Assembly: GCA_017483465.1 (NCBI GenBank)
Contig: JAFUWN010000109.1
Span: forward strand, 1-48,799
Length of the DNA: 48,799 nucleotides
Direction: 5' to 3'
From: Oscillospiraceae bacterium
GTDB lineage: Bacteria; Bacillota; Clostridia; Oscillospirales; Ruminococcaceae
Both the position numbers and the translations under genes were made by a program. Of this stretch, positions 10,220-17,588 are shown one piece after another; the stretch's first letter is position 1, and each line of letters opens with the position of its first letter. The notes beneath the pieces were generated by a model. It was not told the DNA's origin. It made no database searches and saw only the letters and a list, made by a program, of their open reading frames with translations.

Positions 10220-11977
10220 TTATTTCATATCCGGCAAAAGAACAATCTTGCCTTTCTTTTCAAGCTGAATGCCGGATTCGTCTGTTTTCATTTCAGCCGG
10301 CTCTATGGATTTGAGGCTGTATTTGATTTTCCAGTCTTCCAGCAAGCCTTCAATATCAAACAGGTTATTCAGGGGGCGTACACTGCTGGTGGTTTCCATG
10401 CCGGAGGTAAAGCCCTTGTAGAAATGCGGGTTCGGATAAGCCTTGTTCTCGATTACAACAATCGGAGCACCCTTGGCAGGCATTTCGGACAAATGCAGTT
10501 TGGTACCGAGCAGCATAACGTTCAGGAATTTGCTGTCTTCATGCTTGTCTACTTCGAGAGGAGAAGTAGAGAGCTTGAACGCTTCGTCTTCCTGGGATTT
10601 CGGTTCTGCGGCCTGAACGGATTGCACAGTCGGGGCAACAGGAACATCAGGCACTTCGGGAACTTCCTGCGGCTGTGCGGAAACCGACGGAACAGAGCCG
10701 CCCTTTGCAAGCTGTTCTTTCAGTTCTTCGATTTCTTTGCGGAGAGCTTCGGTATCCATGTTGGACTGTGCTTCGACCATAGCTTTCTGCTGGATGAGCT
10801 GTTGTTTTTCGATTCTCAGGGAATCCAGTTCATGCTGCATTTCGTCATAGTCCAGACCCATTTTTTCAAACTGTTCCTGAATGGTGGGAGCATCGGTTTT
10901 CTTTTCGGATTTTGCGGCTTTTTCGAGTTCGTCATTTTGTTTCTGAAGCCACTTGTTTTTATTGGACAGTTCGCTGCATTTTTTCTGGAGCAGAACGGCT
11001 TCCTTGCTTTTCTCCTCCATCTGGCTGAGCTGTTCTTTGAGCTGCTTGTTGACATTCTGAAGCTCATCGACTTTATCTTCGAGTTCTTCTTTTTCTTCGA
11101 TCAGTTCTTCCATTTCCTCGTCCATTTCGTCATCATCATCACGGGCAGGACGCTCTCTCTTGGTGACATTCTGATTTTCGAGCATTTCGAGCTGTTCTTT
11201 CAGAAGCTGGCGTTCGTTGCGGAGATTATCGACTTCTTTGAGAAGCTTTTCGTTCTTTTCATGCAGAATCTTGTTGGCTTTGGCCTGTTCGGGCTGTTTC
11301 TGCTGGAGTTCATCCAGCTGAATCTTAAGCTGATGATTTTCTGCATTCAGATCATCGACTTCGACAGAAAGCTTTTCGCCTGTTTTATCCTGGGCAGGAG
11401 AATTCTTGGCTTCTTCCAGTTCGGCCTTGAGTTCTTCAATTTCTTCCTGCAAGTCCTGATTTTCTTCACGGAGCTTGTCATTAGCAGCAGTCTGTTCCTG
11501 CTGCTGAGCGATCAGCTTCTGAATTTTTTCATCACCGGCACCGCCGTTCTGGAGGGCATCCAGCTGTTCCTGCATTCTGGATTTTTCGGTTTCCAGTTTC
11601 TGGACTTCTTCTTTCAGCTTGGACTGTTCCTCGCCGCCTTTTTCCATGGTGGCTTTCTGTTCGTTATAAGCCTGATACCAGCGGTAGGTCTTGCCTTTTT
11701 CGTTCTGGAGTTCGGCAGCAGTAGCATTCAGGCCTTTCTGGAGTTCGGCCATTTTGATTTCGCACTGTTTCACATGCTTTTCGTAAGTACCGGTAAGATT
11801 TTGCCATGTCTGGAGTTCGCCGTAATACTCTCTGGATTTGTTGCTTTCTTTAAACTGGTCAGTATAGAGCTTTACAAGAACATTATACTGGCCTTTTCTG
11901 TCTTGTTTTTCCATGATGTTCAGGCACTGGGCGGCCATAGAATGAATGCGGTTGACTTGGTCCTGTGTCAGTTCCAT
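10220..11977 (-). CDS. Soluble coiled-coil protein sharing its C-terminal module with the downstream giant protein
   Basis: A 585-residue protein with no signal peptide or membrane helix. Residues 1-100 are helical (MELTQDQVNRIHSMAAQ). Residues 100-430 are charged coiled coil with a very acidic patch (RDDDDEMDEEMEEL) near 280. A Pro/Val-rich linker covers about 435-475. The final 100 residues form a non-coiled module containing YPNPHFYKGF and LEKKGKIVLL, which aligns with the end of the 1188-residue protein. It starts at ATG 11977 after GAGGAATTTATT. The gap to the next gene is 33 bases, so the two are probably one operon. Function unknown; cytoskeletal or scaffold partner is inference. Confidence 0.88.
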   Translation of the reverse strand: MELTQDQVNRIHSMAAQCLNIMEKQDRKGQYNVLVKLYTDQFKESNKSREYYGELQTWQNLTGTYEKHVKQCEIKMAELQKGLNATAAELQNEKGKTYRWYQAYNEQKATMEKGGEEQSKLKEEVQKLETEKSRMQEQLDALQNGGAGDEKIQKLIAQQQEQTAANDKLREENQDLQEEIEELKAELEEAKNSPAQDKTGEKLSVEVDDLNAENHQLKIQLDELQQKQPEQAKANKILHEKNEKLLKEVDNLRNERQLLKEQLEMLENQNVTKRERPARDDDDEMDEEMEELIEEKEELEDKVDELQNVNKQLKEQLSQMEEKSKEAVLLQKKCSELSNKNKWLQKQNDELEKAAKSEKKTDAPTIQEQFEKMGLDYDEMQHELDSLRIEKQQLIQQKAMVEAQSNMDTEALRKEIEELKEQLAKGGSVPSVSAQPQEVPEVPDVPVAPTVQSVQAAEPKSQEDEAFKLSTSPLEVDKHEDSKFLNVMLLGTKLHLSEMPAKGAPIVVIENKAYPNPHFYKGFTSGMETTSSVRPLNNLFDIEGLLEDWKIKYSLKSIEPAEMKTDESGIQLEKKGKIVLLPDMK

Positions 11978-12019
11978 AATAAATTCCTCACTTTAATCTC
12001 TTGATATATTGCTGAATGC

Positions 12020-13336
12020 TTACAGCAGATGATGCTTGGCTTTGGCGGTCAGGATTCTTCTGACACTTTCATTGATCTGTTCTTCGGAAAGCTCGCCGGA
12101 TTCTACAGCGGCGGCTACGGTCTCTACTGCATCGGACAGGTCTTCGGGCATCAGAACAACATCGACACCGGCCTGAAATGCGAGGAGAGCAGCTTCTCCG
12201 GAAGAATAATTTGCGGTAATTGTATTCATGTTATGGGCATCTGTGATAATAATACCGGAATAGCCGAGGCCGTTTCTGAGCCAGTCTGTGACTACGACAT
12301 GAGACAGGTCAGAGGGCATGTCATCTCCGGCACAGCTCATAACCTGATGGCCGACCATCACAAATTCTGCACCGGCGGCAATACCGCTCCGGAACGGAAC
12401 AAAATCTACGGCATCCAGATCTTCATAAGTACGGTCAATCAGAGTGGTGTCATCTTCGTGGGTATTTCCGTCTTCTGCACCGAGTCCGGGGAAGTGTTTG
12501 AGTGTGGCACTGACCTGGCCGGAACTTTGCAGACCCTGTACCATAGCAGCAACCATGTCGGAAACAACAGCAGGGTCATCACTGAAAATTCTGTCCTGCA
12601 GCTCGTTGTCAGGATTGATATTGACATCTGCAACAGGAGCAAAATCCAGATTAAAGCCGAATTGGGAAATATCTTCTGCGATCTGTGTACCCATGGTGCG
12701 GACGGCTTCTGTATCGCCTTCTTCGCCGTAGACAGCCATATCATCAAAGAAACGGGTATCCAGGCTGTCAGATACACGGGCAACCGTGCCGCCTTCTTCG
12801 TCCACGGCAATCCACATGCCGACATGATGCACTTCTTTCATATAGTCCTGAGCACCGGAGATCATGTCTTTGGTCTGTTCTTCATCTTCCAGATTCTGGG
12901 AGAAATACACGATACCGCCGACAGGGGATTCGTCAATCGCAGCTTTGGTAAGATCGCCTGTCTGGACAACAGCATGAATATCTTCTCTGTCGACCAGCAC
13001 TTCGGGAGTGACGATGAACATCTGATAGATTTTGTCTTCCAGTGTCATATTCTGCATTGCCTCTTCTGCGAGGAGCAGATTGGGGTCAGAGGCTTCTGTC
13101 ACGGGTTCGGTTTCAGGCACCGGCTGGGCATCGGGGATGACAACAGGGTTCACGCCTGTTTCTTCGGGCCTTTGCGGAATGTTGACTTCTGCGGACTGAC
13201 CGGCCTGCTTTTTCCGCTGTGCATAGAGAGTAAACATTGCTACAATCAGACCTGCACTGATCAGGATGAGGATGACCAGAATCATCAGTTCACGGGTTTG
13301 CTTCTTCTTTTTTTTCTTGGATTTTGCTTTTGCCAT
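12020..13336 (-). CDS. Membrane-anchored GH3 beta-N-acetylhexosaminidase-like protein (NagZ family)
   Basis: A 438-residue protein with a Lys-rich N-terminus, one membrane helix (about 18-38), a Pro/Glu linker and a GH3 domain from about 88. NagZ motifs are clear: AVDEEGG (178), KHFPGLG (280-286) and GIIITDAHNM (361-370), with D366 at the nucleophile position. GH3 NagZ enzymes remove N-acetylglucosamine from muropeptides. The catalytic dyad normally reads Asp-x-His; here it is N291-T292-H293, so the Asp that assists the acid/base His is Asn and activity may be altered. The ATG follows AGGAGG. A promoter lies about 225 bases upstream, leaving a long leader. Confidence 0.9.
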   Translation of the reverse strand: MAKAKSKKKKKKQTRELMILVILILISAGLIVAMFTLYAQRKKQAGQSAEVNIPQRPEETGVNPVVIPDAQPVPETEPVTEASDPNLLLAEEAMQNMTLEDKIYQMFIVTPEVLVDREDIHAVVQTGDLTKAAIDESPVGGIVYFSQNLEDEEQTKDMISGAQDYMKEVHHVGMWIAVDEEGGTVARVSDSLDTRFFDDMAVYGEEGDTEAVRTMGTQIAEDISQFGFNLDFAPVADVNINPDNELQDRIFSDDPAVVSDMVAAMVQGLQSSGQVSATLKHFPGLGAEDGNTHEDDTTLIDRTYEDLDAVDFVPFRSGIAAGAEFVMVGHQVMSCAGDDMPSDLSHVVVTDWLRNGLGYSGIIITDAHNMNTITANYSSGEAALLAFQAGVDVVLMPEDLSDAVETVAAAVESGELSEEQINESVRRILTAKAKHHLL

Positions 13337-13370
13337 GCAGTTAAGAACCTCCTGTTTTTTAGATCATTTT

Positions 13371-13437
13371 AAAAACAAACTGCACAGCTTTGGTGATTTT
13401 ACAAGTACTTTGCAAAACTGAACAAAAGCTGTACAGT
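13371..13437 (-). promoter_or_regulatory. Terminator-like hairpin in the leader of the GH3 gene
   Basis: In the transcript from the promoter at 13561-13589, the segments at 13424-13437 and 13379-13393 can pair over about 13 positions with one G-U (ACTGTACAGCTTT against AAAGCTGTGCAGT), directly followed by TTGTTTTT. This looks like an intrinsic terminator placed before the GH3 start, so the leader may control read-through. Whether an alternative fold exists was not worked out. Confidence 0.45.
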
Positions 13438-13560
13438 GGCATTTTCAGATTTACCCTATTTGTTTGCTTGCAGAATGCATGTGACAGCAGCCGGAACAGG
13501 AAAACTGACGGAAAAGGCCTGCTTTGATTTCCGGTCATTTTCAGAATGTTTTATAAATTA

Positions 13561-13589
13561 AGTATAACACATTCTGATAGATTTGTCAA
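13561..13589 (-). promoter_or_regulatory. Sigma-A promoter of the GH3/coiled-coil operon
   Basis: Minus-strand TTGACA (13584-13589), 17-base spacer, TATACT (13561-13566). It leaves an untranslated leader of roughly 220 bases before the GH3 ATG at 13336. Apart from the hairpin at 13379-13437, the 281-base gap between the two genes contains nothing else I can assign. Confidence 0.8.
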
Positions 13590-13617
13590 TGTTTTTTTAA
13601 ATCCTGAATTGGATTTG

Positions 13618-14055
13618 TCAATTTTCACAAGTTATATTCTGAAAAATTGTTGTTTCTGATATGCGGCTTTCTGCAGGAAGAGAAATTCTGTCCAGTGCCT
13701 GTTTGTGTTTTCTCTGTATCGTGCGGGGGTCATAGAACATGGCATCGGCAATTTGTTCGTTAGTTTCATAGGCAAGATACTTCCGCAGAAGAATGGCTTG
13801 TTCCTGCAAATCCGGCAGAGTGAGAATGATACGGCGGATTTCTTCCCGGATTATGATCAGACTGGTAAGCTGTTCCTGTACCTGAGCAAGCGTATGCTCC
13901 AGCTGCTGATGCAGATCTGAACATTCTTCAAACAGCTCCAGTTCCTGAAGCAGAGATTCGTCACGGCGGCAGACAGTTTTCAGAGCATGCAGATTCTGTT
14001 CGGCTTTTCTGGCACGGGAAAGCCACAGTATTTTTTGGTTCTGTAGTTCGGTCAT
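13618..14055 (-). CDS. Sigma-70 region 4-like DNA-binding protein
   Basis: A 145-residue protein. The first 70 residues are helical and charged. Residues 75-125 (LPDLQEQAILLRKYLAYETNEQIADAM then TIQRKHKQALDRI) match the helix-turn-helix of sigma factor region 4 as found in DUF1492/ArpU-like phage and chromosomal regulators. No region 2 is present, so it cannot be a complete sigma factor. AAAGGAG lies 8 bases before the ATG. It reads leftwards, divergent from the solute-binding protein gene with 157 bases between them. Its target is unknown. Confidence 0.7.
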   Translation of the reverse strand: MTELQNQKILWLSRARKAEQNLHALKTVCRRDESLLQELELFEECSDLHQQLEHTLAQVQEQLTSLIIIREEIRRIILTLPDLQEQAILLRKYLAYETNEQIADAMFYDPRTIQRKHKQALDRISLPAESRISETTIFQNITCEN

Positions 14056-14141
14056 AAAAAAACTCCTTTCATTAACAGCAGGAAAAAAACAGAAATTGTA
14101 TGGTTTTGTACAAGTTTTTGAAAAAATATATCAAAAAAATA

Positions 14142-14170
14142 TTGACTTTGTTGTGGAAAAGTGTTATAAT
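14142..14170 (+). promoter_or_regulatory. Sigma-A promoter of the dockerin solute-binding protein
   Basis: TTGACT (14142-14147), 17-base spacer, TATAAT (14165-14170). The ATG at 14213 follows with AAAGGAGG at 14194-14201. Confidence 0.9.
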
Positions 14171-14212
14171 AATAACATGGAATCTGTATTTTAAAAGGAG
14201 GTTTTTTTATCT

Positions 14213-15712
14213 ATGAAAGTCAGAAAACTACTGGCGGCAGTCATGGCTTTTTCCCTTTGTACAGCCGGCTTGACAGCCCTGACAGGCAGTGCGGAAACAA
14301 CACCGCTGTTCGGGGATATTGACGGCAGCGGCGATATCGATGCAACAGATGCTTCCTGGATTCTGCGGTATGCCGCAGATGTCGGCTCGGGAATTTATGA
14401 CGGTACACTGGAAGAGTATGTCAGGAACGCCGGCAGACCTCAGCCCAAAACAATTACAGACGGCGGCGAAAAACTGACCATTGCTTCCTGGAATGACAAT
14501 GATCTGAAAAATATGATCGAAGTATTCAATCAGGATTATCCGGATATTACAGTAGAATATGTCAACTGCGGTGCAAACAGCGGCGGTGCCGCAAGTGAAA
14601 AATACCGCTCGTTCCTTAACAGCGGCGAAGGTGTCGATATGTTTATTGCAGAATCCGGCTGGATTCTGAATTATATCAATGATGAAGGCTATTCCGTTCC
14701 GCTGTCGGAACTCGGCATTACAGAAGATGATTATACCAATGCTTATGATTATACAGTGGATATCGGCACGGATAACAACGGCGTTCTCAAAGCAGCAAGC
14801 TGGCAGGCAACCCCCGGAGGATACTGCTATAATGCAACACTTGCCGAACAGTATCTCGGCATCAAGACTCCTGAAGAAATGCAGGCAAAAATCAGCGACT
14901 GGGACGGCTTTGCCGCAATGGCTGCAGAACTCAGCGAAGCAACAGACGGTTCTGTGACAGTAGCTGCTTCTCTGGATGATATGTGGCAGTGCTATGCCAC
15001 TTCTACCAATTCTCCGTGGCTGATTGACGGAAAGATCAATACACAGACCGCACGGGAATTTACAGAAATGATTGTGCCCTATGTACAGAATAATTCTATT
15101 GATGTCTCTGTGGCTCAGTGGGGTGAATATGACTGGATGGTGCTCGGCAAGGAAGAAGGCACACTCGGCTATTTCTTCTCGACATGGTGCCTGACTGCCG
15201 GAAATCAGCTGGAACAGATCTGCGGTGCAGAAGGTAACTGGAGACTGGTGCAGGGGCCGCAGGAATATTTCTGGGGCGGTTCATGGCTCTGTGTATCTCC
15301 GAATTGTGATAACAAGACAGAGGCAGCCCGGTTTATTAAATATTTCACATCCGATGCAGAAACTATGGAGAAATATGCATTAGCTTCCGGCGATTTTGTG
15401 AATAACAAAACCGTTATGGAGAAAATTGCAGCAAGTGATTATTCCAATCCGCTGCTCGGCGGTCAGAATCAGTTTGCGATTCTGAAAGATGCAGCTGTCA
15501 ATATCAAGCTGAATGAAACTATCACAGAATATGACGAAGATCTGAAACTGAGTCTCCGTCTGGCTCTGCATTCCCAGCCGATGTATTCGGCAATCTATGA
15601 CGGCAATATCGATGCTGTAGTAGAAAGTTTCCTCGAAGAAGCGAAGAATACCATTCCGGAACTCTTCCCCGAAGAAGAAAGTACGGAAAGCACAGAACAG
15701 GAAGCTTCATAA
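14213..15712 (+). CDS. Secreted extracellular solute-binding protein with an N-terminal dockerin-type repeat
   Basis: A 499-residue protein with a signal peptide (1-27, cleavage near TGSAE) and no lipobox. Residues 34-56 (GDIDGSGDIDATDASWILRYAA) are a classic dockerin calcium loop plus helix, with acidic ligands at D35, D37, D41, D43 and D46; only one repeat is present. From about 80 to 480 it is a family-1 ABC solute-binding protein (LTIASWNDNDLKNMIEVFNQ, GVDMFIAESGW), the type that binds sugars. No permease or ATPase genes are nearby, so it is an orphan binding protein. It may attach to a cohesin or simply use the repeat for calcium-dependent folding. The C-terminus is Glu/Ser rich. Confidence 0.9.
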   Translation: MKVRKLLAAVMAFSLCTAGLTALTGSAETTPLFGDIDGSGDIDATDASWILRYAADVGSGIYDGTLEEYVRNAGRPQPKTITDGGEKLTIASWNDNDLKNMIEVFNQDYPDITVEYVNCGANSGGAASEKYRSFLNSGEGVDMFIAESGWILNYINDEGYSVPLSELGITEDDYTNAYDYTVDIGTDNNGVLKAASWQATPGGYCYNATLAEQYLGIKTPEEMQAKISDWDGFAAMAAELSEATDGSVTVAASLDDMWQCYATSTNSPWLIDGKINTQTAREFTEMIVPYVQNNSIDVSVAQWGEYDWMVLGKEEGTLGYFFSTWCLTAGNQLEQICGAEGNWRLVQGPQEYFWGGSWLCVSPNCDNKTEAARFIKYFTSDAETMEKYALASGDFVNNKTVMEKIAASDYSNPLLGGQNQFAILKDAAVNIKLNETITEYDEDLKLSLRLALHSQPMYSAIYDGNIDAVVESFLEEAKNTIPELFPEEESTESTEQEAS

Positions 15713-15725
15713 ATCAAAAAAATCA

Positions 15726-15757
15726 GCCTGTCCGTCAGAAGCGGACAGGCTTTTTTT
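15726..15757. terminator. Terminator between convergent genes
   Basis: GCCTGTCCG (15726-15734) pairs with CGGACAGGC (15742-15750) and is followed by a run of seven T on the plus strand. A-rich sequence on the other side lets it serve the leftward membrane gene region as well; it lies just before that gene's stop at 15761. Confidence 0.9.
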
Positions 15758-15760
15758 ATT

Positions 15761-17455
15761 TCAGGTTTCCTGCGGAGTTTCCGGCATTTCTTCGGAAACT
15801 TCTTCCGGAATGGGTTCAGATTCAGGTGTGTGTGCCGGAGCTTCCTGTACTTCGACAGGGAAGAATTTCGCAATTTTCGGATAATTCTGCATTTTCTTCG
15901 AGAACAGATCATAGCCGATACAAATGCCGTATGCCGCTATGCCGATCATGAGAATAAAATAAGACATTGCATACTGTGATTTTGCTTCTGCAAGCATATG
16001 ATATAAAATTCCTCCCAGAACTACCAGAGGCATGGAAACAGCCAGGAAATTCCTGTTTTTCAGACAGCCGGCCACTGCCAGCAGACAGCCCCAGAAAATT
16101 AACTGTGCATAGAAATCCATATAAGATTTGACTTTATCTGCACCGTCATAGCATACCCACTGTGAAAGTTTGCCCTTGTCTTTATACTGTTTTCTGACAG
16201 TGTTATTCCAGATGCTCTGATAGCTTGTCTCATTCCACTGGGAAGTAAATTTTCTGTAAAAGAAATCTTTCCGGTACTGCGGATTTTCTTTGAAATACTC
16301 CAGTCTTTCCTGAAGCAGATTTTCAGAGTATGCCCGCATAGCTTCCTGATTCATATCCAGTTCTTCAAATTTCTTTGTGGTATAAGTTCCCCGGTACCAT
16401 CCCGGAGCACGGAAGCCCTCGCACATGCCCATGGCAATCCAGGACACATAAGGCAGAGAATCGCCTAATTCCGCACCGCTTTTCTTTTCATAGTGCGAGA
16501 TCACGCCCGGCAGCATAGACATGCCCATCACACCGGCAAGAATCACATAAACCGCATCTTTCAGCAGCTGTTTTCTCCGGAGCAGCTGAATTACGGCAAT
16601 GATCAGCATCGCAATCATGACAATATAATTATTATTCTTGATCATGACAGCAATGCCCAGACAGATTGCCGAAACAATCGCCATCCAGATTTTATTTTTC
16701 CTGAAATACAGAATCTCCAGACATAATGCCCATACTGAGAATGCAAATGCCGGAATGATTCCGTATGTGAATGAACAGAAAATGACAGGCTGAGCACAGA
16801 CAGAAAATAATAACACTGTCATATGACGGGGACGCTTGTCTTCAAACAATTCATGATTGATCAGAATAATGCCGTCATAGATCAGAGCCAGAAAGATGAC
16901 ATTCATAACCTGAATAAAAATCGTTGTTTCCGGTTCACCGAAATTCGCCGTTGTAATTCTGTATAAAATCTCCGTCAGGAAGATATAGCCTAACTGGAAC
17001 GGATATTCCTGCAAATAAACATCCGACATGCCGGAATAGTCTCCGGAAGCGAATTTCTTTGCATATTCCGTCACATAGGCAGAATCGAAAGTCGGTTCTA
17101 CCATCGAGGAATTGACCCAGATCACACCCCACAGAACCGTCCAGACGGTCATGAAAATCAGTTCTGTCCGGAGCGAGAGCTTCTTCATTTTCGGAAGAAT
17201 CAGAAAACACAGGATGCCGAATACAGCAAGCATGATCAGATTGATCAGAAAATCATCATGATAGAAAATGACAGATTCCTGTGCTTTGAAAATTCTGATG
17301 ACAACGCTGTCTACCTCTTCGCCCTCTTCGATCGTCTGCATACCGGTAGTCGAAAACAGACTGATGATACTGAGCATTCCCATAATATAGATCATCAGAA
17401 TGCTGATGACAATTCTGGAAAAAGATTCCAATTTTTCCGTAAACGTTTTTGACAT
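15761..17455 (-). CDS. Polytopic membrane protein, probable GT-C-type glycosyltransferase
   Basis: A 564-residue protein with about eleven hydrophobic segments spread over residues 14-520 and a Pro/Glu-rich cytoplasmic tail. After the first helices an extracytoplasmic loop holds EPTFDSAYVTEYAKKF and then EYPFQLGYIFLTEILYRI. This layout, with an acidic residue in the first large loop followed by a YPxQLG-like stretch, recalls dolichyl-phosphate-mannose-type (GT39/GT-C) transferases. No sequence signature is decisive. It has its own promoter and is probably monocistronic. The substrate would be a lipid-linked sugar if the assignment holds. Confidence 0.65.
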   Translation of the reverse strand: MSKTFTEKLESFSRIVISILMIYIMGMLSIISLFSTTGMQTIEEGEEVDSVVIRIFKAQESVIFYHDDFLINLIMLAVFGILCFLILPKMKKLSLRTELIFMTVWTVLWGVIWVNSSMVEPTFDSAYVTEYAKKFASGDYSGMSDVYLQEYPFQLGYIFLTEILYRITTANFGEPETTIFIQVMNVIFLALIYDGIILINHELFEDKRPRHMTVLLFSVCAQPVIFCSFTYGIIPAFAFSVWALCLEILYFRKNKIWMAIVSAICLGIAVMIKNNNYIVMIAMLIIAVIQLLRRKQLLKDAVYVILAGVMGMSMLPGVISHYEKKSGAELGDSLPYVSWIAMGMCEGFRAPGWYRGTYTTKKFEELDMNQEAMRAYSENLLQERLEYFKENPQYRKDFFYRKFTSQWNETSYQSIWNNTVRKQYKDKGKLSQWVCYDGADKVKSYMDFYAQLIFWGCLLAVAGCLKNRNFLAVSMPLVVLGGILYHMLAEAKSQYAMSYFILMIGIAAYGICIGYDLFSKKMQNYPKIAKFFPVEVQEAPAHTPESEPIPEEVSEEMPETPQET

Positions 17456-17496
17456 GATAATAAAAGCATCCTTTCCTGAAAAATTCAGACAGTCTT

Positions 17497-17525
17497 ATCA
17501 TAGCACAAATCAGAAAAAAAGTCAA
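17497..17525 (-). promoter_or_regulatory. Promoter of the GT-C-like gene
   Basis: Minus-strand TTGACT (17520-17525), 17-base spacer, TATGAT (17497-17502), about 40 bases before the start codon at 17455. It lies directly after the terminator of the upstream EF-G-like gene. Confidence 0.75.
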
Positions 17526-17552
17526 TATCATGGCATAAATTTACACAAAAAA

Positions 17553-17582
17553 TCAGGACTGCATCTTCTGATACAGTCCTGA
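17553..17582 (-). terminator. Terminator of the EF-G-like gene
   Basis: CAGTCCTGA/TCAGGACTG arms at 17574-17582 and 17553-17561 with a 12-base loop. On the minus strand the hairpin is followed by TTTTTTG, a standard intrinsic terminator. Confidence 0.85.
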
Positions 17583-17588
17583 CGGAAA

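Noticed and set aside
10424-12004. A 526-codon open frame on the plus strand
   Set aside because: It is antisense to the 585-residue coiled-coil gene; the Phe/Leu-rich translation is what the complement of Glu/Lys/Gln codons gives, and it has no ribosome site.
12029-13372. A 447-codon open frame on the plus strand
   Set aside because: It lies opposite the GH3 gene, whose motifs are unmistakable; the antisense translation shows no recognisable domain.
13618-14055. Complete sigma factor
   Set aside because: Only a region-4-like helix-turn-helix is present; no region 2 is found in the 145 residues.
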